Source of the DNA: Perkinsus chesapeaki
Lineage: Eukaryota > Perkinsozoa > Perkinsida > Perkinsidae
DNA: 59,739 bases
Reading direction: 5' to 3'
Assembly: GCA_013115145.1 (NCBI GenBank)
Contig: JAAPAO010000135.1
Coordinates: 6,747-66,485, forward strand
Shown: piece by piece, positions 50,279-59,739 of the stretch
How the letters are laid out: every line of letters starts with the position of its first letter
How positions within the stretch are numbered: position 1 is the stretch's first letter
Notes under the pieces: model-generated
What the model was told of the DNA's origin: nothing
Databases searched by the model: none
What the model saw: the letters and a program-made list of their open reading frames with translations, nothing else
Translations under genes and position numbers: made by a program

Positions 50279-50964
50279 TTACAGAGATTGCAGCCTCATC
50301 ATCAACCTGTTAGATGATACGCTCATCGATGGTTCCTCCTCCGGCTGCTGACCGAACCGTCCCTGAAAATAAAACTCCTCGAATGACAAGCCATATTTCA
50401 TACCGCTCTCGACTTTTCGTTGGCTGAAATGTGAGTAGGGCCTCCTCCTCCTCCTCCAGTCTCGACCTCCTCCATAGCTTGTTTGAGTCCTCGATAATAA
50501 GTATACCTAAAACACAAAAACACGACCTTTACCCACATTACCGAAAAACGCTTCATTTGTCATTCACACTCAAAACCAATAAAATTAGTTTCACAATCGA
50601 GAACTTTTTCCCATATGTTCTATAAATAACTAAATACTTGATCAACTACATTAAGCAATTACTACCACACTTCTTCCAAATCATCGAACCCTCCCCCCCT
50701 TACAGTGGTCGCATCGGCTCCTTATCAGTTCTTCCCGGCGATCGACCATGAACAGCTGTGAAGGCGACATCATACGACTGAAAGTAATATTATGGGGAAT
50801 GAGTTGGATAGTAATAGATAGAGCCTTCAAGAGATATACCACTACTCAGACATACCTTCAGCTCCTGCTTAACCCTCCGCTTTTCGTGCGACAACTGTGA
50901 TCGAGGCAAACGACCAATCTGCGACGTCCATCCATTTGTGGCATCCTCCGGCGGGAGTGACAAT
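50279..50964 (-). CDS. FAM13-like domain protein, C-terminal four exons
   Basis: Exons 50856-50964, 50704-50777, 50404-50506 and 50279-50362, joined in frame. They encode IGRLPRSQLSHEKRRVKQEL, KSYDVAFTAVHGRSPGRTDK, EPMRPLYTYYRGLKQAMEE, a poly-Gly stretch, then GRFGQQPEEEPSMSV and stop. The pattern ELKxYDxxFxxxHGRxPxxxxKEPMRPLYxxYRxLK is the conserved core I know from FAM13-like proteins of animals, fungi and protists; its biochemical function is not known. Upstream exons probably lie between 51000 and 51750 (a CAG/CTG run at 51224-51242 would encode poly-Leu in this frame) but I cannot fix them, so the 5' end is missing. Confidence 0.6.
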
Positions 50965-51849
50965 CTACACGTAAGTTTTAAAAATTATTCGGCTTCACGT
51001 CGAAGACTTCAAGACTTGAAGTTCAAGAAATATGATGTCTCGACCAGAACGTTACCGATTAGTGTTACTTCCGCAGCCCACCTAGTCTTGAAAAGAGCAT
51101 TTTGCTCGAACACTTACTTTATTAACGAAAATTTTTTAGGTGCTCACATGAGCTCGCACGAGGAAAAGGCTCTCCGCGGTGTATTTCGGAAAGAGCAAGG
51201 TAAAAGGCTGTATACTGAGCGCCGCAGCAGCAGCAGCAGCAGTTCATCACCTCCTACTATTTCTTCCCATAAAGTTTTTCTCGGCATTTTTCCTGGAATT
51301 CTGAGTAAGAAAATCCCACCACTTGGAGCGTAGTCTCGATTCTGACTTATTGAAAATATCTATATTGTTTCCTATTCTGCGCGAAATGCACGCGTAAGCT
51401 CAAGATATTTATCAATACGTCCACAAAACCCCCTACCTTTCTATAGCTTTCCTCAAATGCTCCGAGCCACTCCACCCCTCCGCATCGATATCTCCTTCAC
51501 GAGTATCGAAAGTTCTGAATGAAAAAAATCTTCACAGTGCGCACCCCTTAGATTCCTCCATCCCTCTACCTGGCATCTGACCTCCTGAAAGCAACAGCAT
51601 TACCGGCGGAATCGGCGGTCGTATCGGTGCACTTATCAACATTATTTTGCCCACCGATTTCCCTAAACCAATTGCCGCGGACTCAATACGGGATGCAAAT
51701 TCTTCGCAGTGCGCTCGGAACAAAGACTCCCTCTATTACGTTGATCGATTGAGCGTTGCCGAGGTTCCAATGGCTAAGTTCGGTTTGGTGGGCGGACCCT
51801 CGGTGGCACTCTGAGGAGGAGAAAAGTTGGAATATCAAACATTACAGTC

Positions 51850-51959
51850 AACATATTTCCTATCAAACTCCTTTCTATTATATCTCCTCCTCCGTATCAC
51901 TAGTAACATATTTCCAATCAAACTCCTTTCTATTATATCTCCTCCTCCGTATCACTAGT
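51850..51959. repeat. Two tandem copies of a 55-bp unit
   Basis: Copies at 51850-51904 and 51905-51959 differ by one base (CCTATC / CCAATC). CT-rich; likely local duplication. Confidence 0.9.
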
Positions 51960-51999
51960 ACCATTTCCCCCTCTCTATTACCTGTCCCTCACTTCCTAT

Positions 52000-53945
52000 T
52001 GAATCTCCTCCTCCCACAAGTATCTGATATCATCACCGCCCATAACCATCAAAATCTCAAACTATTACCAATACCTTCTCAAAATCATCTTCCAACGAAA
52101 CAGGTACTGTCCAGTTCTGTGGTATCGGCACCTCCGACTCAGGGACCACCTACCACGAAACAGTGACCCTTTTCAACACTATGTGGACTTCAGGAGCGAA
52201 AATTAATATCTTCACGATTGAAGTCACGAGGCAAGAGAGTGATACGAAATCTGGTGGCTCTGGGACTCCACCTCCCCGCCAGCTCGACATAGGGATTCGG
52301 CAAAGAGGAGCTAACTGAAACTGTTGTATCCAGAACGCCGACTTAAAACCATATGACTAACATCAAGGTCCAGTAGAAAGATCTGCTGAGTGTTAAACTT
52401 CATTTTCGGGACACCCACAAACATGTTCATAAATTACGCGAGGAGGACTGGTGGAAGGTATTCCTCGTATACATACTGATAATCCATTTCGATACAACGT
52501 ATACCCACAAGTGCCTCTATAATGTCAATTACTTATCCTTCCCCTAATTTACACTTATAAAATGATGACCCACACTCGAGAGCATGCTACTGGAGCCGTC
52601 ATGTTATCAACACATAAAAAATCGAATATTGTTCAAGACCAACAAGGCGTGAGCTTCATACCGACTTTTCCTCTTACCGATATCCTAGCTGCCATCAACG
52701 GTCTCATCCCCTGTCTCCTTCTATGCCAAGTATCCCTAGTGGGATTGATCAATCCTCGATCAACAGTATCAACCAAAACTCTAGTTAGTATAGCATTACC
52801 TATATCGGAATAATAACATACCACTAATGCTGCCCATACAAAATTACAATGTGTGAATTTACTAATAAAACTCTCCATCAATTTTCAACCATTTAATACT
52901 TTAACTGATGTACCAGTTATCCAGACCCAAGTGGATCCTTATGGATCTCACCAACATATTTCCCTATAAATTTCGCATAAGTTTTATATAACACTATCAG
53001 ATTAAGTCCGAAAATGCCAGAACGCAAGTTGCCCAAAATGCAATAAAAAGCGTTCCGAATGTGAAGTATTTTAACGATACAACAGTATTAGGAAAGTATA
53101 TACACAAATTTTCAGACTCGTATGTGATCTGGTTATGCCACCAGCAACCCGCTCCGTTCTGTAACACTATGGTATTAAGTCCGATATAAGGGGTGCAGCA
53201 AAAAGGGGACAACTCCTGGGATTTAGTAACGCATCCGAATTATAGCGATATTTACTCCGTATCAACTATACCGTTCTTTCTTCACTTTACCAATATAACC
53301 TTTTGCCCCCAATCCGACCAGGGATTATTTTCCGAATTTCATAATCTACAACGTGTCACTTGCCAAGCCGGAATTGTGTTTCTTGCTTCTCTGCCAGCTT
53401 CTGTGAACCCTTCCAAGAATTTGCTAATCGACCGCTGAAACATCCACGACACCGCCGATTTCGAGAAATAATATTTTTAATACCGATTCACGGGGTTAAA
53501 CGTGACGCCTCTTAGCCTCACCCCAAATTATTACAATCTTTCGGCAAAGTCGGTATGAGCGTTATCGAGGGCAATGTAATGCTCGGCAACACCGTCCTGC
53601 TCTCCTGCCCCGAGACCTTACCCTCATCACCAACTGCCATCTAGACAAAAGTGAAAACTGAACAATAATAAATAATACGATCAACTCATAACGACGATCT
53701 ATGCCGCCTCTTTTTATAAATATGTGAACTTTACTGTTTGTCACCTACAGGCGTTGGCGAGGTCAAAAATCTTGACGATAATTTTCAAAATTTACAAAAT
53801 TTTTTTTCCGCGTCTCCTGGTCACTCCGACAACCTAGATATATAACAACAGTGGGTCAATACCCTATCTGGAGCATCCCCAGGATGGGAATAGTTACTCC
53901 AAATCGAACAGCCACCCACGATGAACTCAACACAAGAAGTAATAG
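52000..53945. other. Region without a firm gene
   Basis: Short frames on both strands; one minus-strand frame near 53560-53640 (MAVGDEGKVSGQESRT...) could be an exon. No domain recognised. Confidence 0.4.
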
Positions 53946-54770
53946 TCAATCTTCTGGAGTGTCGTCCGTCGTATCTGATTCCCCATCCCCATCCTCATCT
54001 TCACTATACTCTATCAGTGTGTAATTAGGTGACACATACTTGGCATAGAACTGTCGAATGGATGAAGAATACCTGAACGGCTAAAGTAGTAAAAAGTCAA
54101 TGTCCCTCAGCATTTACCACCTGAATTTCGTAAGCGAACTCTAAACAAATATGACAACTACAATCTGCGAAAATGAAACGGTTGATCGATTTGCTTTGTC
54201 ATGACGGAATGTAACGCCATCATCATTGATCGCTTGAAAGTGTGCCCGTTGAGGGGCCAGCCTTGGGAGCTGCTCACCTTCCGTGTCCTATCACTGCTAT
54301 CACAGACGTCTTGTGCCCCGATTACCGAGTCATACGAAAAGTTACAATCATAATTTTACTGTTAACAGTACATTCGTCTAGCTAGCACTCGGTGCCGAGT
54401 ACGGTGCCGATTCCGATTCCACGCTACACTTCAATTTTAATCCACGAATTTTTCCATTTCTGATCATCTAGAATATCAAACAACTATTCGCAACAGCCCC
54501 CCAACCCCCCCGACCCGTATTACCATGACCAGCACAACAGCATTACAATTAATAATACCCCCGCCACATGACGACATATATTAGTCATCTCCTCACAAAG
54601 CGTCGAATCCATCCTCGTAACAGCTACATTAAACAGCTAGAGGTGTCAGAATAATAATGATTCCTACCTATTTGCAAAAAGCTCAAATCGTCATCCAGTA
54701 GGTTCTCATCATCCGCCAGATATCCACCCGCCGCAGATGGCTGTTCCAATCCGGGGTCGAATGATGACAT
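53946..54770 (-). CDS. Uncharacterised acidic protein, multi-exon
   Basis: First exon 54668-54770 starts MSSFDPGLEQPSAAGGYLAD then DENLLDDDLSFLQI with a GTAGG donor. The last exon 53946-54072 reads IRQFYAKYVSPNYTLIEYSE followed by an acidic tail (DEDGDGESDTTDDTPED). A middle exon candidate near 54160-54275 reads QLPRLAPQRAHFQAINDDG. No domain recognised. Internal exon borders unresolved. Confidence 0.45.
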
Positions 54771-55157
54771 GCAAAAATACTAACAGCGATATAACAAAGC
54801 CAGGATCCTATTAGTGGCTTGCAACAACTCATAACAACCGAACCCGAATTATCGAAGATTTTCCGAGTGCCAAAAATTATAATGTCCAATTATATAAGCA
54901 ACCATTCATATATCCAAGCTCAGATTGGATACTCCTAACGCCAAAACATCGTAACTTGTTTCTACACCTTTCAGAAATCTTTCTCGCGCTTTAGGCCACC
55001 TATTTGGCGGTAGGACCGGAGTATGTTAAAAGCAGCCCCCCTGGGAACATATAAAAGATGTGGAGTAATATGTCGATTGCTCTCTACTTAACGCAATAAT
55101 GACGAGCCTTTGGATAGAAACAGCAATACGAGGAATAACTCCACTGCAGAATTGTTT

Positions 55158-55200
55158 TAGAAATGCCGTGTGCCGGGATCGAACCCGCACCATCACGCGG
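55158..55200 (-). repeat. tRNA-like module at the ChaC stop codon
   Basis: Minus strand: GGTGCGGGTTCGATCCCGGC (T-arm, 4 of 5 pairs), ACACGGC, A, TTTC. It starts over the TGA of the ChaC gene. It lies in the 3' UTR, or is a last intron (GTGCCGCG..CTGCAG) that would replace the stop. Confidence 0.65.
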
Positions 55201-57038
55201 CACTCTCGATCGCTTTGTATAGCGATTCCACATGATCATCGTGAACCCCCAAGGACTCTAGACAATGCCAAAGGCGACATACCTGCAATAATAGTTTTGT
55301 GGCGCGTGACTGAACATTATATAAATATAATGAGGCGGTGGTGGCATAAAGATATTTCTTATTACATCTCCATCCCCTAAATGGTCTACTAACGTTCAAT
55401 GCCCCAACTATTACATAGTCCTTATTTGCCCCACTCGGCCCCACCGCCTTCGACACCCGTTTGGCAATCGTTTGAATGCTCTCCGGTCCAGTGAACATTG
55501 GATTCTCATCCTTATCAACAGAACCATAATAAAGATAACAATCTCCTATAATAAAAATCCACCAAAAATCACCGCACCCATATTACCAATTATTTTCCCC
55601 TTCGCATCATACAAAGTCGACACCGTTCTAGTGTACCCGTTTTTCTCCCTAATGTCGAGTATCTAATAATTATTTTCATTAACAACCTGACAAGCCATGC
55701 ATGCGCAAAGCCGGCGTTGGAAATTCCCTTCATCTTTTATGTAGGGAAAGCCCATCCAACAGTTTGTCGCCGAGGATCTACAACGTGCTGCAAGAAGTGA
55801 GGCCTTTTTTGGCACTTCGTTGGCGGAGTTCTCCAGTGAGCATTCGGTATTCCTGTCCCCAAGAAGGTCCGTGCTTGCCTCGGCCAATGATGGAATACTG
55901 TTACATTATACACTATGTTCGTAGCCAAGTCCGGAAGCACATTTCCCTACGAAGCCATCTGTTCGATCAACCACAACTCGGAGCCCAATACAAATATCAA
56001 AGTCAGACGGCAATAGGGACACTTGAAGTGCCACTTGTGTTTGAGACATTTCAACAACCGCAAGATTTCACGAGGTGGGCGGTCTTTTTTGCAATACCGT
56101 GACATGTAACATCGCGGCGACCTACTGCCTATTACCGTTATTATTATTATAAATTATTTCTTTAACTTTTATTTATATAAATTATTTCTTCAACTTTTAT
56201 TATTATAGAAGTAACCTGTACCGATAGACAACTAGTTAAGAGTTTTTCAAGAGCTCAAACTGATCAAGTTGAATTCTAACGAACACCTCAGACGGTCGAA
56301 TGACTAATCTTCTGGAGGATCGACAAACATTGAGTATCCACTTGGATTAACCAGTTAAACCCGATATGACCTTCATAGTCTCATCAAAGTTGTCATCCTT
56401 AAGAACATATGCCATGCCCCAAACACCATCGTGCTCTCCTTCATCACGATCTCTAGCACTAGTGACCGGAAGATCCTCGCAACGTAGAAGTGTGGCTACT
56501 CTGAAAAGGGATGTCAATTACAGATAAAGCGGTATAATAAATCGTAGTGATTAATGAAGTAAATAGTTAGTCATACATTGTCAAAATTAATACAAAGTAA
56601 ATTAGTGCTTTTAAGTACATGATGCTTTGTGCCCATTGAAATATCCAAAGTCCTAGATCCACAGAGAGCCTGTGTGGTGGTTAGAGGATTCTACCTGCCA
56701 GGATATGTCGGGGTGCCTCGATGATCGACACTGGACTGCCAAAACCGCCGTACAAAGCCTTTGACTTTTGCAGGAAACGAGTTAGTCTGAAGTAGGCGGG
56801 GAAATCGGTATGAGAGTGATAAAACCAAGTCAAGCTGAATGGTCCTACATAATCTAAAGCAGGTCTCCACATGATAGAGCCATAACCGAAAATAATACGA
56901 ATATCTTTTCGTTGGCGAGCAATGGGATCAACCTGATAAGAAGTCCACAGAGAGACAATGAAGGCCTACCCTAGCGGTTGCCCAGCAGGAACCATTACGA
57001 TCTAAATCAGGTGATGAGGTATCTTCGATAACTTCCAT
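55193..57038 (-). CDS. ChaC-family gamma-glutamylcyclotransferase, 7 exons, 223 aa
   Basis: Cytosolic enzyme that cleaves glutathione to 5-oxoproline and Cys-Gly. Exons: 56970-57038, 56849-56932, 56695-56786, 56371-56500, 55587-55662, 55415-55545, 55193-55282; all GT-AG, total exactly 224 codons, the usual family length. Motifs: substrate-binding IIFGYGSIMWRPALDY, KGFVRRFWQSSVDHRGTP, VWGMAYVL, ILDIREKNGYTRTV containing the catalytic Glu, AVGPSGANKDY and the C-terminal LGVHDDHVESLYKAI. Intron 1 is 37 nt and intron 5 is 41 nt, but intron 4 (55663-56370) is 708 nt and carries unrelated open frames. The class (ChaC1 or ChaC2 type) is not decided. Confidence 0.93.
55663..56370 (-). other. Large ChaC intron with open frames and direct repeats
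   Basis: Inside are a plus-strand 133-codon frame (55701-56102) and a minus-strand 74-codon frame ending NFQRRLCACMACQVVN. Near 56145-56215 an AT-rich unit (ATAAATTATTTCTT.AACTTTTATT) occurs twice in tandem. Possibly a decayed insertion. Confidence 0.45.
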
Positions 57039-57148
57039 CACCGAAAAAATTTAAAATAGCAATGACTGTTCGATGAAGTAGCGCGCGCCGGACTTACACC
57101 GTGGGAGCGCGCGCCCTAAAACAAATCGGGCTGTTCAATAGACCCGGC

Positions 57149-57181
57149 TAAGTTCGAACCCAGTAACGCTTTTCAAAACAG
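57149..57181 (+). repeat. tRNA-like module, plus strand
   Basis: CTAAGTTCGAACCCAGTAACGCTTTTCAAAACAG. It shares the GTRACGCTTTT tail with the intron at 49637-49698. It lies upstream of the Myb/SANT-like ORF. Confidence 0.5.
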
Positions 57182-57298
57182 CTTTTAAAAAGCGATCTCC
57201 GTATTGCGTTCAATAGATGTGCGGCCGAGATTCATAGTTCTTCTTAAGAACTTCTTTAGCTCAGCTACCTTCCTATTGAGAGGTTTTCAACATGCCAC

Positions 57299-57886
57299 AT
57301 GCCCGTAAAACCATCTAGTGCGGATTCTTTGACCATTACTCAAGCTAATACTAGCAAAAATATCTTCACAGAAGAGGAAACTAACTCATTGGGCAACATC
57401 ATCAGCAACGAGTCCGAGAATCGTCTACCCATTATATTGTCGAAGGGTAACTCTGCTGACGCAAGAGCTCAGCAATCTTATATTTGGAGTAAGATAGCAG
57501 AGGAGTACAACGATCAAGCTGCTGAGTTATCCTATGGTTATAGCGGACATAGGCGCATTGGAGAGCAACTAAAGCGGAAGTTTCAAGCTATTCGAACTCA
57601 AGCCAAGTCGGATGCGGCGGCTGCAAAGAACTCTTTAGCAACGACTGGAGGAGGGCGACTAGGAGTGTCTAGCTATCATAGCAGCTTCACGGTCAACTTG
57701 AGTCCAGAGGAGCTTTACGGTGTTGGCGACGCCATATTTGGTACAGTGAAGACCTCTAACCCGCAGAGTTCCGCGGCAGGGTCCTCGACCGACATCCACG
57801 ACCCGTCTTTCGGCTCATTGCCAGACAATACGGCCACAGCTAAAGTTCGTGATATCGATTATGAGGTTGAGCAGCCCGATGTTTGA
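57299..57886 (+). CDS. Myb/SANT-like DNA-binding protein, 195 aa, probably transposon-encoded
   Basis: ATG at 57299. Residues about 23-100 read FTEEETNSLGNIISNES, YIWSKIAEEYNDQ, RRIGEQLKRKFQAIRTQAK: three helices with the spaced Trp/basic pattern of the Myb/SANT-like domain found in PIF/Harbinger-type transposons and related host genes. The C-terminal half is Ser/Gly/Asp-rich. About 150 bp upstream a GGGCTGTTCAATAGA string resembles a Harbinger-type terminus, with a weaker second copy (GTTCAATAGAT) at 57209; no transposase is visible in the window. DNA-binding is inferred. Confidence 0.55.
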   Translation: MPVKPSSADSLTITQANTSKNIFTEEETNSLGNIISNESENRLPIILSKGNSADARAQQSYIWSKIAEEYNDQAAELSYGYSGHRRIGEQLKRKFQAIRTQAKSDAAAAKNSLATTGGGRLGVSSYHSSFTVNLSPEELYGVGDAIFGTVKTSNPQSSAAGSSTDIHDPSFGSLPDNTATAKVRDIDYEVEQPDV

Positions 57887-58922
57887 GGAATAAATACAGG
57901 TGGTTCAGAAGACTCGCCGAAGTTAAGAGCCGAACAGGACAAGTTCTCATCAAGCAGCCCATCGTGCAGCAATTATTGGTTTATATGCAGCCAACTTCGG
58001 ATTATTCAAAATGCGGTGGACAGAATAGGAGCGACTATTGGATACTCACCATCAACACCGCCAAAGATTCGCTCCTCCACCTCGAGCGAGAAGGATTCAA
58101 TGATGGCTTTCGCTTGGGCTGAAGCTCAGTGCCGTCGACGGGCAGGCCAGAAGCCCTTGGTTTCTGGATCAAGATTCTGGGCTAGATATATCGATACCCA
58201 ACGACCGAATGGACTTTCCTGCAGTCATACGCCTGCTGCTTATCGCAATATGTTCAACATATCGCTGAAAACGTTTATAACATAGGCTTTAGAATCGTGG
58301 AAAATTACAAATCAAGTCACACTATACCCTCCTGGATATACACCTAGAACCGCAAGCACCTCTGAATGATACATTTCACTCATTGTAAATGGTAAGACTA
58401 TGGGGAACGTTAAGGAGTCATGATATCATTTAGTACATGCTTCATTTTCAGATGCGTGGAGTTCTACGGATGGGTGCCATCAGCCGAGATAACAGTAGTG
58501 TTTCCAATAATCCACCAGTTTCCAATATTATACGTTCCGTATATACTACTATAAGTCAGTAGCACCCTCTCTATTTCAATACCCAAGGCTAGGTGGGTAT
58601 TATTATTTATTGGTATTAATCATCATTATCCTTGGTTGCGTTATTCTATAAAGTGTTATGAGCAATTCCTTAAGAGGCATCGACGACATTGAGCAAGAGG
58701 AAACTAACGGCTCCCAACAATATTATCCGCATATTACCACTACTACAAATGACAGCTACCGCGGAAACCTCAATATCTGTACTAAACGGTGCACTTGTTG
58801 AATCAGACGCACCGGACAACAACGCCAGCATGCCAAATTTGTTCGTGGAATCTACCAACTTGGCAACAAAACTTGGCCCATCTTGGCTCAAGTTGGATTT
58901 TTTTCAACTAACAACCTAAAAC
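57887..58922. other. Transposon-like region, no firm gene
   Basis: Short frames without recognised domains continue on the plus strand after the Myb/SANT-like ORF. Confidence 0.4.
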
Positions 58923-59285
58923 ATGCCAATTCCGCCGTCTGGGGAGACTCCAACCCAGCGCGGCAAACGCTCTCGTGCCTCCCCGTCGCCGAATACTACT
59001 GGACTGAACAAGAACAAGCTAAGCTGAGCCGATGAGTAAGACTTGGATGATGAGGATCAACTTGAATCCGAAGAAGCAGACGAGCAGGATGGTAGTATCG
59101 CAAGCGACGGGGCCGCGAGCGATGGGTTGGCTAGTTTTACAAATGGATATGTGCCCTTTAAGGATTTAGTACGCGAGATCGAGGATGTTGTGAATGAATG
59201 TCTCAATAGCGATCGGATTCTCTCGGATTCATTCGGCGCCAGATTGCAAGAGTCCGCAAGGGTGATACATTGGAGATGCACCTGA
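58923..59285 (+). pseudogene. Acidic ORF broken by two in-frame stops
   Basis: From ATG 58923 one frame reads MPIPPSGETPTQRGKRSRAS ... NKNKLS, TGA, ADE, TAA, DLDDEDQLESEEADEQDGS ... VPFKDLVREIEDVVNECL to a stop at 59285. Basic Ser/Pro start followed by an acidic stretch and a helical end resembles regulatory or ORF1-type proteins of mobile elements. The two stops within 15 bases suggest decay, unless a small intron removes them. Confidence 0.45.
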
Positions 59286-59289
59286 AAAT

Positions 59290-59480
59290 CACGAAAACCT
59301 GGTAACCGCCTAGTGATTACCGCGGAAATCGCGAAAAGGTAACCTACTTTACCATATCACCAAAAACCGCTAGCGAAAACCGCCATATCGCGAAAACCGC
59401 AAACCAAATATCACGATAAACCGCGTTTTTCGCGAAATGATAAATGTTTTTCGTGTTTACCATTTCACATGAAAAACTAC
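59290..59480. repeat. Cluster of AACCGC/GCGGTT motifs
   Basis: At least eight copies of short units such as CGCGAAAACCGC, GGTAACCGCC and AAACCGCGTTTTTCGCG in both orientations, giving many small hairpins. Confidence 0.75.
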
Positions 59481-59541
59481 ACCTATTTAACGCGGTTTTC
59501 ACAGTGTAAACCACGTGGTAACCGCCAGAATCTTGAAGAGC

Positions 59542-59620
59542 AAAAATGCATAGAGGTAGAATCGAACCCACAACCATCTTCTAATGAACCATGTATCCTA
59601 ACCGACTCCGTGATTTGGTT
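59542..59620 (-). repeat. tRNA-like element with A- and B-box-like sequences
   Basis: Minus strand: GAGTCGGTTAGGATA (A-box-like), TGGTTCATTAGAAGATGG, TTGTGGGTTCGATTCTACC, TCTATGC, A, TTTTTGC. The closest to a full tRNA in the window, but no acceptor stem pairs with TCTATGC, so not called as a functional tRNA. Confidence 0.6.
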
Positions 59621-59739
59621 CGCAGAATCGTGGAGAGAGCATTCGGGTTCCTGAAACGCTTTGACATTCTTTACACGAAATGCAGAAGCAGGCTGCGTCG
59701 GAGGAACGATCGACCGACAAGGCCCATATGCGCGTGTCG

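Noticed and set aside
54668-54770. YIPF-family membrane protein
   Set aside because: An acidic N-terminus alone is not evidence, and no five-helix membrane domain follows.
59542-59620. Functional tRNA gene
   Set aside because: A- and B-box-like sequences are present, but I cannot pair an acceptor stem, nor a proper D- and anticodon arm; the same holds for the other tRNA-like modules.

Overview
This is nuclear DNA from a unicellular, flagellated eukaryote. Genes on both strands are cut by many short GT-AG introns (several only 37-49 nt). Recognisable proteins are eukaryotic: a CDK9/12-type kinase, the spliceosomal HAT protein SYF1, radial-spoke protein RSPH10B, a CPA1 Na+/H+ exchanger, a ChaC enzyme and a METTL21/FAM86-type methyltransferase. 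Families of small secreted proteins with no known domain are tandemly or locally duplicated. The overall style (intron-rich, flagellar genes, secreted multicopy families, response-regulator/cyclase fusion) fits an alveolate of the Perkinsus type. That identification is inference, not proven by any single sequence.

Layout. 0-4.2 kb: 19-bp minisatellite and CDK9/12-like kinase (+). 5.1-6.5 kb: secreted family-1 gene, copy A (+). 7-8.3 kb: small secreted-protein exon candidates. 8.8-15.4 kb: Na+/H+ exchanger (+). 15.6-16.4 kb: methyltransferase (+). 17.4-18.9 kb: family-1 copy B, frameshifted (+). 19.7-22.8 kb: decayed mobile element (-). 23.0-23.9 kb: 306-aa secreted protein (+). 24.6-30.8 kb: RSPH10B (+). 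31.4-31.7 kb: Cys-rich secreted protein (-). 33.1-35 kb: response regulator-class III cyclase fusion (+). 35-37.7 kb: coiled-coil protein (+). 38-42.8 kb: repeats plus a tandem duplication of secreted family-2 genes (-). 42.9-48.2 kb: SYF1 (-). 48.7-49.1 kb: third family-2 copy, frameshifted (-). 49.5-54.8 kb: small coiled-coil protein, FAM13-like protein and an acidic protein (-). 55.2-57.0 kb: ChaC (-). 57.1-59.7 kb: transposon-like DNA with a Myb/SANT-like protein and a broken acidic ORF.

The most notable signal is in the introns. At least ten sites, mostly introns of unrelated genes (exchanger, SYF1, a small coiled-coil gene; also beside the ChaC stop codon), carry a tRNA-like 3' module: a T-arm/B-box of the form GTTCGAWYCC, about 7-10 nt, then GC-A-TTTT. 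In four cases the module makes up essentially the whole intron, with the TTTT..AG or its complement supplying a splice site. Both orientations relative to the host gene occur. This looks like a tRNA-derived, intron-forming mobile element (introner). A second, independent intronic motif is a near-perfect AATCGATCA/TGATCGATT hairpin.

Functionally the neighbours do not form a pathway. They are ordinary housekeeping and flagellar genes interspersed with secreted multicopy genes that are likely species- or genus-specific.
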